Origin: Chondrilla cf. caribensis
Taxonomy: Eukaryota > Porifera > Demospongiae > Chondrillida > Chondrillidae
Reading direction: 5' to 3'
NCBI GenBank assembly: GCA_964020155.1
Contig: OZ026547.1
Coordinates: forward strand, 246,001 to 310,000
DNA length: 64,000 nucleotides
Both the position numbers and the translations under genes were made by a program. Below, in pieces: positions 11,986-22,701 of the stretch (its first letter is position 1; the number at the start of each line of letters is the position of its first letter). Below the pieces are notes generated by a model, which had not been told where the DNA came from, did not search any database, and worked only from the letters and a program-made list of their open reading frames with translations.

Positions 11986-12505
11986 AACCATGGATGGAGT
12001 ATTCATTGTTAAGTGTAAAATGTGTTGGAGTGTGCCAAAATACACCTACATATTTGGTTGGGCTGTGTACGCATCAAACCAACACTAATTCTGCCAGACA
12101 CCCCAATATGTACTGTACATGCAACTGTGCTTGCATTGGGTGTGTAATAACCGTTTTAACTCCAATGATTCCTTGTGATGATCAGAGTTAGCTTATGTAC
12201 AAACATTAAATAAGCAACATTACCTTAGGGTAACTGTCCATATACATGCACGTATGCAGACAATTGTTGACTGAGTATTCATTGTAACTGCAATTACGTG
12301 TTGGAATGTGCTAGAATACACCTAGTGGATGGGGCATGTGTACATATGAAAGCAGCATTGATTCCGTCAGAAACCCCAACATGTACTGTACGTGCAACTG
12401 TGCTTGCATGTAGCTGTAAACTAACCGTTTCAACTCCAATGACTACTTGTGGTTATCAGTGTTAGTGTATGTACAAACATCAGACAAGCAATATTACCTT
12501 AGGGT
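11986..12505. repeat. Two-copy tandem duplication of about 250 bp
   Basis: Segments 11986-12231 and about 12263-12505 align along their length. Both contain GAGTATTCATTGT, TACACCTA, CATGTACTGTAC-like and ATTACCTTAGGG blocks. They are clearly diverged, so the duplication is old. A small piece of the same family recurs at about 37945-37990. Confidence 0.75.
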
Positions 12506-12749
12506 GGGGATTGTGGAGGTGCCAAATAAACATATGAGGGATATTGTTAGAATCTCTATCAGCATCCATGTACTGAGTGGGTGTGCTGAATCAGCTGATA
12601 GGATCTTATAGGGATAAGAATCCACAAATGCATTACAGCATCCCTATAATATGTAAACAGTAAACAACATCGCTGAGGTTTACCTCAAACCACCACATCC
12701 ATACAGACAGACAAACATGCATACATACATGTACATATGTATGTATACA

Positions 12750-13240
12750 CAGGGCCGTACCCACTGAATATGAAGTGGTCCGGTTTACGGAAAGAATAAA
12801 GTGGGGGGGTATGATGGGAAAATTTTAGATTTTAGGCCTTCAGAGGTAGTCCTTGATGCCAATTTATTTGATAATAATGTATAATATAAAAGAAATAGGA
12901 ATCCATATTATATATTTATATATAATATGGATTCCTATGCATAACTGCAACAGTGAATTTATATTATAATTTATATAGCGCGAAAAAGATGGCCGATTTC
13001 AAAATGCCGGAATTAGAAATTGAGCTAGAATTTGAGTGCAATGACATCTATGAAGATAATAACTTCATCGAAAGTTCTCCTGATCCTAAAACAGACGCCC
13101 AAGTGATTCGAGTGCAATTCGACATTCTTTTCTCCCTTAGTAACAAGGGAAAATTTTTTTAGAAATATTTATTTTTTGGTACTGTTCTGAAAAGTGGTCC
13201 GGTTGAACCCGTACGAACCGGACTGGTGGGTACGGCCCTG
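12750..13240. mobile_element. Non-autonomous hAT-like element with captured exon relic
   Basis: The ends are CAGGGCCGTACCCAC and its reverse complement GTGGGTACGGCCCTG, typical in style of hAT termini. ATACA flanks both sides, but a full 8-bp target duplication is not clear in the surrounding microsatellite. The interior has a 40-bp palindrome at about 12897-12937 and an open exon-like stretch from 12988 (MADFKMPELEIELEFECNDI and onward, to 13162). Diverged copies of that exon occur at 18055-18240 and 48725-48935. Fragments of the same element lie at 34435-34560 and 58184-58270. Confidence 0.7.
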
Positions 13241-13398
13241 ATACATATGTACATGTACATATGTATGCATGCATACATACATGTACATATGTATGCATGC
13301 ATACGTACATGTACACATGTATGCATGCATACGTACATGTACACATGTATGCATGCATACGTACACGTACACATGTACGTATGTATGCATACACATAT
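13241..13398. repeat. Alternating purine-pyrimidine repeat, unit about 28 bp
   Basis: The unit ACATGTACACATGTATGCAT plus GCATACGT is itself palindromic and almost perfectly alternates purine and pyrimidine. Four to five units are present. Such DNA can extrude cruciforms or adopt Z-form, which is general knowledge. Confidence 0.8.
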
Positions 13399-13503
13399 GG
13401 GTGTTAGTATACAAAGCATTGTATTATATTTAGCTGTGATAACTACAATAGTTAAGAAAAATATTACTATAAGGCCATTGGTTTTTGTTTATGTTAAATA
13501 CAC

Positions 13504-13866
13504 GTTGACATTCCAGCTACTATGCTGTAACTTTCATCACAACATGCAAACAAACACAGAAACAGTTACTTTTCCAACAGCTCTGGTGCACTGTTTTCCT
13601 ATAGCTAATGTTCTGATGACAAGCAAAATAGTGGCTTTTGCCATGCTTATTTCTCCTGAAGAACCACATAGTACACACCACACACTCCTCAACAGAGATC
13701 AGGGACAGCCATCATGGATTGCTGGAAGCCACTACTAAAGCACCATACCACCTGCAAGCTCCACCCACTATAGCCTCTACCCCTAAGAACTCTTATTCAA
13801 GTAACTGTTTCTGTGTTTGTTTGCATGTTATGACGAAGGCTACAACATAGTACCTGAAATATCAAC
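13504..13866. mobile_element. MITE with about 65-bp imperfect terminal inverted repeats
   Basis: The left end GTTGACATTCCAGCTACTAT and onward through AACATGCAAACAAACACAGA pairs with the right end at 13798-13866. Related full, partial or rearranged copies lie at 29988-30315, 24425-24845, 42045-42290, 44930-45190 and 47310-47560. The interior has no ORF of interest. Confidence 0.7.
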
Positions 13867-13999
13867 TTCTATTCGATTGATTTTTCAGTTGAAATCAAGG
13901 ATACTTTCTTTACACTATTCTTTTGACACAACTGTCGGTCAGTTGGAATAGTGAACTTTATTAAATGAATAGACAGTTGAGGACACCAAATAGATTCAC

Positions 14000-14145
14000 A
14001 AGTGTTCACTATAATTATTTTGATCTAAATAATTACGTTAGGGGAGATAAGTTGATATACGTATACAAATAGTTGAACACAAAATAGTACCTTCCACCGA
14101 AGGGAGAAGCGTTCAAAGGCCATTACGTAGAGTGGGACGACCTGT
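14000..14145 (+). promoter_or_regulatory. Conserved upstream block of copy C
   Basis: It carries the same CCTTCCACCGAAGGGAGA and CCATTACGTAGAG landmarks as at 2181-2312, followed by AGAGTCATGAATATCATC at 14228. Confidence 0.45.
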
Positions 14146-14335
14146 ATGGGGAGTATGATGCTACTGCGGTCACGCAAAACTGCCGTTGCAGGTAATGATG
14201 ACAGTGTAAGATACGAATATTATTAATCAGAGTCATGAATATCATCTTATAATGTGGAGTACCAGAAATACTTCACTGGTTTCGCATGTATCATAGACAC
14301 ACTAAAGACAAGGGGTGACTTTCCAAGACAGGAAA

Positions 14336-15438
14336 ATGGCAATAGCTACTGATAAAAGCACAGATGTCGAACCAGATTGTGAGGAGAGACCTTCTCCACT
14401 GACTTTTCTGATGACAACACTCAGAAATACAACAAAAGTAAGACTGCTTTGAAATTCAGAATAGATGTAACATGCCCAACTAGTTAAGGCAAAGTAGGTA
14501 CTGAAGCAAATCAATGGAATTGTTTGGTATTTCTCTTTTGTTTATGTCTGTGGTGACATGTCATACCCAACAATCATTTTAACCTTTTAGGCTACAAGCA
14601 GACACTACATGTGTCAGTCATGAATACAATTGAGTACATTATGAATACACTTAATACTAAGACCGCATCATAAAAGAGCGGGGGAAAGTGTAGCCCATTT
14701 ACACTAGCAGCCTTGATTTTCAGATGATTCACACACCACATTACTAGCGTGGTGAGCTTCTACCAGGGATAAAGTAACAACCTAAGAATTTTCTGCCTGG
14801 TGATTCAAGTTCTGAGACCTAGTTGGCCAATATTTGCTGTTTGTGCTTTTGTGATTTGCAATAAGGTTAGTATCATTCAGTGCGTATTATATGTAGCCTT
14901 ATTTTGTATAACCTGAAAACAAGAACACTAGTGCTACTGATGTCAGGTAGAAGTGATGTTCTAGTGGCAGCTGAACAAGATAAACATAGGCCAAAGATCC
15001 TTCAAGTGTTGAAGGAGATAGCCCCTGAAGTGAACCATGAACTGATACTACAACAACTCAGTAGAAAGGAGACTGATGGTCTAGTGGACTGTAGTGTGGA
15101 GGTGGCTAGAAAATACAGAGAGCTTGAAAAAGAGAATGAGAACTACAGAAAGAGAAAAGATACATTTGTTACCCTCTACCAAGAGGAACAAGACAGAATT
15201 AGAGAACTTGAGGTTAAACTTGCTGAAGTAGAGAAAGAGATGAATGAAATGAGGGGGAAGTGTGGCATTTGTGATACCATGAAAACTAACAAACCTCCCC
15301 TTCCACAGAACACAGGACCAAGTACAGTGATACCTCTACTACTAACAGTGCTACTGATGTCAGGTAGAAGTGATGTTCCAGTGGCAACTGTACAAGATAA
15401 ATATAGACCAAAGATCCTTCAAGTGTTGAAGTGGTGAT
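14336..15438 (+). pseudogene. Scrambled coiled-coil family copy C
   Basis: Exon 1 (14336-14437) is intact with a GTAAGA donor. It is followed by unrelated spacer that recurs near 29715 and 48350. A first exon-2 piece (about 14927-15256) lacks the start of the exon. At AATGAGGGGGAAG it jumps into intron-1 sequence, and a second exon-2 start begins at 15309 (AACACAGGACC). That one ends abruptly at KILQVLKW and a stop at 15438, joined to the GTGTTACTTTTTGGAATT tail seen in other truncated copies. Exons 3 and 4 are missing. Two recombination joints are visible. Confidence 0.75.
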
Positions 15439-15784
15439 CTAGTGTTACTTTTTGGAATTAGTATTAGTTACTAGAGTTATGAGAGAGTAGAAAGAAGATG
15501 GTACCATTTGGAGCGGAAATTATGAGATAGCGAAATGATTTCACTTTTAAGATCAGTAAGAATTAAGTTACAATGACTCATGCAATAATATCGCTCAGCT
15601 ATTCCAAAGACAAGAGTGACTAATCAAAAGTCCAGAAAATCTAGTTGTTGCTGGCTTTGAAGAGAAGAACGTACTAATTAACACAGTACAGACGGGTCGG
15701 TAGAGGAACCGAATTATACTGTGAATTTTATTTAGATAAATAGACTTTAAACCGTTGATGGACACAAAATAGATTCACACCAGT
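15439..15784. other. Spacer without recognisable features
   Basis: I find no gene or named repeat in this stretch. Confidence 0.45.
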
Positions 15785-15912
15785 GTTCTCTACAATTTCC
15801 TTTGACCTAAATAATCACATTTGGGAGATGCGCTGATATATACAAATAGTTCAACACAAAATAGTACCTTCCACCGAAGGGAGAGGCGATCGCTGGCCAT
15901 TACGTAGAGCGG
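15785..15912 (+). promoter_or_regulatory. Conserved upstream block of copy D
   Basis: It has the same landmarks as 2181-2312. It is followed by CTATGAATATCATTAGGCCT and GTCATGAATATCATC motifs between 15985 and 16040. Confidence 0.5.
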
Positions 15913-16142
15913 GATAATCTGTACGGGTAATACAGTTAATGATATTCATAGTTGCCAACGCCTACATTGAAAGTCCCGCTGAATGCAGGCACAGCCTATG
16001 AATATCATTAGGCCTAGTACTCATGTCATGAATATCATCAATGCATGGCAGAATCATGATTAACCATAACAATTCTTCATAATATGGTACAGGCGTTGCA
16101 GGGGAGTCACCAAAGACAAGAGTTACTTTCCAAGACAAAAGG

Positions 16143-19067
16143 ATGGCTATGTCAACTGATAAAGGCACAGATGTCGAACCAGATTGTGAGGAGAGACCTT
16201 CTCCACTGACTTCTCTGATGGCAACCTTCAGAATTACAACAAAAGTAAGACTGCTAGCATTTGTGATACCATGGAGACTAATATCCAACCTTCCCTTTCA
16301 CAGAACACAGGACCAAGTACAGTGATACCTCTAATACTAACAGTGCCACTGATGTCAGGTAGAAGTGATATTCCAGTGGCAAATGGACAAGAAAAATATA
16401 GGCCAAAGATCCTTCAAGTCTTGAAGGAGATAGCGCCTGAAGTGAACCTTGAACTGATACTACAACAACTCAGTAGAATGGAGATTGATGGTCTAGTGGA
16501 CTGTAGTGTGGAGGTGGCTAGAAAATACAGAGAGCTTGAAGAGGAGAATGAGAACTACAGAAAGAGGAAAGATACATTTGTTACCCTCTACCAAGAGGAA
16601 CAAGACAGAGTTAGAGAACTTGAGGCCGAACTTGTTGAAGCAAATAAAGAGATGGATGAAATGAGAGTGAAGCATCGAAGTGAGCTCGATCAAATAAGAC
16701 AAGAGTACCTCAATGAGAAGAGAATATTACAAAAAGAATGTGCAGAATTGAGGGTTTGTTTGGAGTACATGAAGCATAGTAAGGATGAGTGGACCAGGGA
16801 GAAGCAATACTTACAGCAGAAGGTCAGGAATGAGAAGTTGCAACTATCAGAAATGAGGCAAAGCAAAGAAGTGGAGAGAACACAAGGTTTGTGGTTTGTG
16901 AGGAATGTACACCCACAGGTTTGGTATTTTGGATGGGAAGATGTAATATGCTCACCAGGGACCCCTATAATAATAGACCATATGCATAGTTACGCCCACC
17001 GCCCACAATAATGGGGTCACCGAGGTCAGCGGTGAACGAGCTTGCGCGAATGTATGGAGTAGTATAGGCAGTTGTGAGGGAAATTCGTTTTTTTGCCATC
17101 TACTGCGATTGTAGCCTGACTTGAGGCTTTCGTGAAGGAACACCAATTGCCAACGACAGGAAATATGACCCAGCCGTTTGCAAAAGCAGGAAATTTCTTT
17201 GAAATTGAGGATTTCAAGTACACAATTGAAGCGAAGGTATTCGTAGACCTTACCATAGATCAAGTGCTTAAGTTCTAAGATGTCATCGGTGGGGTAGGTG
17301 TGAACGAGTCTCCCAACAGCAGATCAGTAGTTAGTTACTGGTTATCTATGTGCAAAGAGACCTATAGATATACATATAACTGCCGAACGAAATTGCATCT
17401 AGCCACAATGAGGACACTCTCTCACGTGTACCTAACTGATGGCAAGTCTTAGAACTTCGGCACTTGATCGATGGCGAGGTCTACGAATATCTTTGCTTCT
17501 ATTGTGTACTCGAAATCCTCAGTTTTAAAGAAGGTTGCCGCTCTTTCAACCAGTTTGGTCCTATTTCCTGTCGTTGGCAAGTAGTGTTCCTTCAAGAAAG
17601 CATCTACTCGGGCTACAATCGCAGTAGATGACAAAAAAAACGAATTTCCCTCACAGCTGCCTATACTACTCCATACATTCGCGCGAACTCGTTCACCGCT
17701 GACCTCAGTGACCCCATTATTGTGGGCGGTGGGCGTAACTATGCATAAGGTCTATTCAGAAGTAGTTGCTGACCACAATCATTGGCAATAATGTTTCCAT
17801 GGAGAACACTCTGGTGTGGTGGTAATTACAGTGCTCACGTTAAGTTTTTGAAAGTGCCTGGACACTCTGTCTGGACAAAGTCACATTTGACCAGACATTA
17901 GCTGGACATTTTGTCTGGACAATGTTACATTGGACCAGACACGAATTTCGATCACACATGCAAATTTAAAAAAAAAACTTATCATTTCTTCAACAATCAA
18001 TCCTGAATAATACAATTCATGAAAAAACCTAGTAACAAGTAATTGGAGTTCAAAAACTCGTGGGGTTGCTGCCCCCTGCACTCGAATTACTTGGGCATCT
18101 TTTTTAGGTTCAGAAGAACCTTCGCTGAAGTTATTACGTTCGGCGGAGCTTCAGCGCACGAATTCAGTCTAATTACCATCTTTTCTTCGCACAATATAAA
18201 TTATGATATAAATTCAGTGTTGCAGTTACGCATTGGCAAACATATATACGTGGCAGCTGCTGTCTCGAACTTGAGCCAAACGGAGGTGCTGAGTTCTTTG
18301 TCATTCTCCGCGATCCATTTCTCTACCGTTTTCTTCTGCACAGAACGTTTCTTGGTCGGGGATCACTGCAAGATGCGTCTAGATCGATTACTGAGCTACA
18401 CTTACATTGTGCAGACATTTTGCCGGGACAAAAGAAATATATCTGCACATTTCTGGAAATTGTCGGGAAAATGTCCAGTGTCCGAACGTAATTCATAGGT
18501 ATGAATATAATTGGAGCAGTTTATTGTGCAATTATATTCATAGGGTCATGAATATAATTGGAGCAGTTTACCAGATTATATTCATAGGGTATGAATATAA
18601 TTGGGGCAGTTTATTGTGCAATTATATTCATAGGGTATGAATATAATTGGAGCAGTTTATTGTGCAATTATATTCATAGGGTCATGAATATAATTGGAGC
18701 AGTTTACCAGATTATATTCATAGGGTATGAATATAATTATACATCAACATTCCAATTTCCTGATGGCAATACTACCTCACAATGTCCTAATAAGGTAGAA
18801 TAGGCTGCCCCTGTGGGATTTGGGAAGGAGGGTACATCAGCTGTCACACCTAACTAGGCTGATATACTACTCAACTGCTACTTGAAGGCCAGCACATTCG
18901 GTGTTGGTAGGTTGACAGTATGAATGCTATCAGATTTGTGTCATGTTCATTCTACAGTAGGTAGTGTTAGCTACATATGCACTGTATGTACAATAGTATG
19001 CTAGCAGCAAGGTGTGTTGTGGAGGATCAATTTCGTAGTTTTGTGATCTTAGGCTTGTAGTCCTTAC

Positions 19068-19115
<48 letters not shown>

Positions 19116-20154
19116 CTACACACACACACACACACACACATACACATATTATACATACACACAGACTGCATAGTATGCACAATAGCATATTTATGTGGTT
19201 CAAAATTCGTGATCTGAAGATCTGACCTGATGTGAGCTGTGTTTGCATACATTAAGTGGGCCCGGTGTGTTGTGTATAGGAAGTAACAAACAAACAATTC
19301 CTCCTTGATCCCACACGGTTTGGATTCTCAGCTCTATGGCTGTGACATACCCCCTAAAGCACCTTGTATATCCATGAATCATGGTAGAATACTTCCAGTT
19401 ATAACTGAAGCATTAACATGAGCTGAATCTGGATGAACACAACCTAAATCTCAACATCACTATTAATCTTAATATGCTCTTTTCCAACACAGATCAATGT
19501 GAGGAGAATGGGACATGCAGAGAAAGGCGAAAGGTTGAGACATGTAGTGTGATAGTACACCAGAAGAGAGCAATCATGAATACATGTGAACATGTGAGTT
19601 TGTGGGGAAACTGAAGTATAATTGTACCAGCAACAGTAGGAATTAGGGATGATTGAGATCAAACATGTGGACCCTATAAACCAAATTAGTGTACAGTCCA
19701 TTGCTAGGAATGTACTGCACTTCAGGTACTTACTTCACTGACTATCTTTACATATGTACATACCACTACACAGGATCTACCTTGTAGTGAGCAAGTGGAG
19801 GACATTTTTGGTGTGCCGGTCTATCCGATTATGCATCCAAAAAAACATGGCTTTGTGACACTCCCTCAAACTCAGTGTACACATCACACTAGTTGCCATG
19901 ACGATGAACTAGTCTACTGGCAAGAATCATCCCTGGCACATGAATACCTAGCAACAGTTGCTAATGGCAAACAATTTGGTTGCCCAAACCAATTTGTCAG
20001 TATGGAGATAACAGACGGAGAGGACCTCCCACCTCCTGTTGAGGAGTGTGAGAGGGGACTAGTGGAGGACAGTGGGTATGAGGACCAGCTCCCAATACAA
20101 GAGACAGGTCACTCTGATACCCAGGAGATGGTTACTGGGAAGAACTCGTCTTAA
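16143..20154 (+). CDS. Coiled-coil family protein, type I, copy D (4 exons, 388 aa)
   Basis: Exons are 16143-16244, 16304-16886, 19493-19593 and 19774-20154, identical in length and phase to copies A and H. Intron 1 is short (59 bases). Intron 2 has grown to 2.6 kb through a fold-back element (16972-17756), an exon relic (18055-18240), a hairpin tandem array (18498-18738) and a (CA)n tract. The leader is MAMSTDKGTDVEPDCEERPS. Exon 3 (QCEENGTCRERRKVETCSVI and onward) is more diverged than in A or H, yet keeps its cysteines. The tail reads NQFVSMEITDGEDLPPPVEE near the end. Both splice signals of the enlarged intron are intact (CACAAG|GTTTGT and CAACACAG), so the gene may still be expressed. 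Function is unknown; see copy A for the domain description. Confidence 0.7.
16972..17756. mobile_element. Fold-back element, two ~308-bp inverted arms each encoding a SAP-like peptide
   Basis: Arms 16972-17280 and 17448-17756 are inverted copies around a 165-bp spacer. Outer ends read AATAGACC...ATGCATAGTTACG on both sides. The right arm on the minus strand (17449-17634) is open: STAIVARVDAFLKEHYLPTT, then GNRTKLVERAATFF and onward to DQVPKF. The LPTTGNRTKLVERA part resembles a SAP DNA-binding motif (inference). The left arm on the plus strand encodes a diverged version ending DQVLKF with a stop upstream. No clear target duplication is seen. It lies inside intron 2 of copy D. Confidence 0.75.
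17757..18054. other. Repeat-derived intron sequence
   Basis: Repeated TGGACATTTTGTCTGGACAA-like phrases occur at about 17860-17945. There is no coding signal that I trust. Confidence 0.4.
18055..18240 (-). pseudogene. Decayed exon relic shared with 12988 and 48725
   Basis: Read on the minus strand, this segment aligns with the open exon in the hAT-like element (12945-13125), including ATTTATATCATAATTTATAT upstream, a start-like ATGG and the end GCCCAAGTAATTCGAGTGCA. Frameshifts and stops are present. The C-terminal phrase DAQVIRVQ is kept. Confidence 0.6.
18498..18738. repeat. Tandem hairpin array, units of 44 and 47 bp
   Basis: Five units alternate between a 47-bp form with TTTATTGTGC in the middle and a 44-bp form with TTTACCAG. 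Each unit is an inverted repeat (TATGAATATAATT ... AATTATATTCATA), so every unit can fold into a hairpin. TATGAATATAATT resembles the promoter motif found upstream of exon-1 copies. Confidence 0.85.
18739..19491. repeat. Intron 2 remainder of copy D with (CA)n tract
   Basis: A CA tract lies at about 19070-19142. From 19326 onward the intron matches 6935-7105. I see no other feature. Confidence 0.7.
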
Positions 20155-21128
20155 CTGTTAGCAACAGAGGACAAAAGTTCACGTCTGAACAAGTGGATAA
20201 TGTCCATTACTTTGTATTTCAAACACCCTTATTGATACAGTGTACCACACACACATTAAGTGAATGTATTGTTGAGAGCTATCAAACTTATGCACCACAT
20301 ATTCAGGAGCTGCATGGTACGAACATCAGGTGTGTGTGCGTGTGCTCAAATTTATAAATGCTATGAAAGAATCTGGACACAAATGGACCTTTACTGGTAT
20401 GTATGTACTCACCTTAACTGAACAGCACCGAAGGATGTTACACAAATGGAACTGGAATGAAGTTGACTTGGAGAGACACACACCCTAGACAAACGCCATG
20501 TTCTTGTTTGCGAGTTCTCTTCTTGGTTGTACACTACAGACCTTGATAAAGACGAAGAAATAGCACGGATAAATCAGTAAACCGTCATTCTGTGGAATGT
20601 GTAGGAGTAACTGAACTAACATAGCTACGTAGCCTAGACCTATGGCGCCATGCGCAAACACGAGGGGTAATAAAAGAAGTGGATATCGGCACATTCACAC
20701 ACTTGACATAGATTTATAACATACTAGTACGTATCCACGGTCTTTCGTCCTGCTGGTCACTCCGAAAGAGATCTGATCCTTCATAACACGCCCATCCCGC
20801 CAAAACGCATTCGTGCGGTTGATGGCCAATATTATAAGATCACGTGCGCAACATGTACAGTATATTAGCGCTATAAATAACATAAATTTCATGACAAACA
20901 TTATTCGAATGCATTCGTCATTTTGTTGCGTATAATAGATATCCAAGATAAAATACACGATCGAAGAGCACCTTCATATTTTATTATATGTATAAGCTAA
21001 ATACAGTAATAACACTGCATGCATAAGAGGCAAACAAACTATACAGCCATAGTGTATTATTAAAGTACAAAAGTAACATTTACAATATTGTGCAAAAAAT
21101 TGTTTACATCATCCATGTCTGTGGATTG
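20155..21128. other. 3' flank of copy D with antisense donor
   Basis: It is homologous to 4165-5104. The minus-strand donor TTAAG|GTGAGTACAT has its exon side at 20413. The hydrophobic minus-strand ORF is at 20485-20694 (MCRYPLLLLPLVFAHGAIGL and onward). Confidence 0.4.
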
Positions 21129-21322
21129 TTAAGGAAAATGTGTTACTTCTGACACATGACAGCTTCTCTGGAGAGATACTTTCCCTGTTGGGTCATCCCA
21201 TCTGTTCTGAGCAAACTTGTCCACCATCTTACAGAACTCGATGTAGTTGACGTCCAGACGTCTTCCAATCTCAATGGCAAACTTCTTGTAGATCATTTCA
21301 AACTCCAGTCCGTTCACTAGAC
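21129..21322 (-). pseudogene. Copy of the EF-hand gene terminal exon (unit D)
   Basis: The acceptor and entry phase are as in the parent. The encoded sequence matches the parent through NRWDDPT, the closest match of any copy, and then reads GKVSLQRSCHVSEVTHFP and a stop. Confidence 0.7.
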
Positions 21323-21384
21323 CTGCACACAGGTACCCAGAGATGGTGAACAAGATACCACAGCACATAATGCCTCACACTATA

Positions 21385-21560
21385 CAGTGGAATCCCTTTA
21401 TTACAAACCTCTGAAATGTGGAAACCTCTATAATAAGGACACCATTCTGTGTCCCAGTGTAGTACTGTAGTATATTAAATGACATCTGAATTGAGAAAAA
21501 CCTCTGTAATAAGGACTAAATGTAAGGTCCCAAAGTGTCCCTAATAGAGAGGTTCCACTA
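21385..21560. mobile_element. Tc1/mariner-type MITE, about 176 bp, at a TA site
   Basis: Ends resembling CAGTGGAATCCC and its inverted partner GAGGTTCCACTA are flanked by TA. The homologous position in unit A (about 5370) and unit H (about 53060) reads CACACTATACACCAT without the insert, so the empty site is visible in the same window. A related fragment lies at about 37680-37770. Confidence 0.8.
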
Positions 21561-21689
21561 TACACCATCCTGGCACATGCACTCACAACTGATGTACTGT
21601 CTTCATGAAGAACTATGTACTTTGTCGATCCACACTGTTGTGAGCAAACTTGTCTACAATCTCACATGACATATGTAACTAACAATGCA

Positions 21690-21985
21690 AAGGTCAAACA
21701 AGGTACAAAGTGCAAGGTACAGGGTGTTGGGAGGCACACAATAGCTATAGCGGGATACTGTACAATACTAGTCATGAACTGTGCACGCACACATACATCT
21801 TTTAATACAGTCCAAAGTACAAGGTACAGGGTGTTGGGAGGCACACAGTAGGTATAGCTCAGTACTAGCAATGGACTCAGTACTAGTCATGAACTGTGCA
21901 CGCACACATACATATTATAATACAGTCCGATGTACATACATTGAAAGGTACCCCAAATCTGGACTTAATTACTATAGAAGTACTT
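21690..21985. repeat. Tandem duplication of about 125 bp
   Basis: AAGGTACAGGGTGTTGGGAG and the following GTCATGAACTGTGCACGCAC phrase occur twice here but once in units A and H. A short (CA)n tract follows at 21992-22023. Confidence 0.75.
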
Positions 21986-21992
21986 GCCATCA

Positions 21993-22026
<34 letters not shown>

Positions 22027-22244
22027 CACATGCACGCACTACACACAAACACACACACACATGCACGCACGCATACACATGAATGGACACACACACATCT
22101 CAATTGTTGCACTATGGAAATGAACTGTGACACAGTAGTAGTGAATGTACGTTCTCACAAAGGCTTCTGTTTTGTACAGATAAGGTTTAGTTGGCAGTGA
22201 GAACTGTCTGGGTGTATATACCCCTAACTTGTGAAGTGGGCCAG

Positions 22245-22650
22245 GAAACCAGTAATCCACTTCAACTACTTGGACCCACTGCGCACCTTTAGAGTACACA
22301 GCAGCTCAGAGGTTGTCTACCCTAATGAGTTGAAGGGGATGAAGGAGCACGCACAGGTCCAAGAGCAACAGGTCTCCAACCCACAGGGACAGAGGAAGGA
22401 ACAGGTCTCAAACCCACAGGGACAGGGGAAGGAACAGGTCTCAAACCCACAGAAACAAGGAGTGGTTTTCCCCCATGAGGATAAACAGGAAGCACCCTCG
22501 GCCCCTAAACAAACTTATAACAGCTCATTGTTCACACCTCACCCCTTGTTTGAGGACTACCAGCTGCATGATGACGTCAGTTCTGATGTAAAGTCCTTTG
22601 GAATGTGCATGTTCTCTCCCGACGTATCCAATGACCACGTCTCACCATGA
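22245..22650 (+). CDS. Unknown terminal exon with glutamine-rich internal repeats
   Basis: The segment is open from an AG acceptor (GGGCCAG|G) to a stop at 22650, about 134 residues, entered in phase 2. It begins KPVIHFNYLDPLRTFRVHSS, then has three near-identical copies of EQVSNPQGQ, then an acidic Ser/Pro-rich end (FEDYQLHDDVSSDV and onward). Shorter relatives of its start occur at 53883 (IPVDHLNYWLP) and about 54549 (IPVIHFNYLGQ). The first is preceded by a plausible ATG exon that ends in the same phase. The matching first exon here appears decayed. I do not recognise the family, and it may be a pseudogene. Confidence 0.4.
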
Positions 22651-22701
22651 GTGAAGAGCCAGCCACAACTACACAATTGCTACACACATAATATCACAAT
22701 G

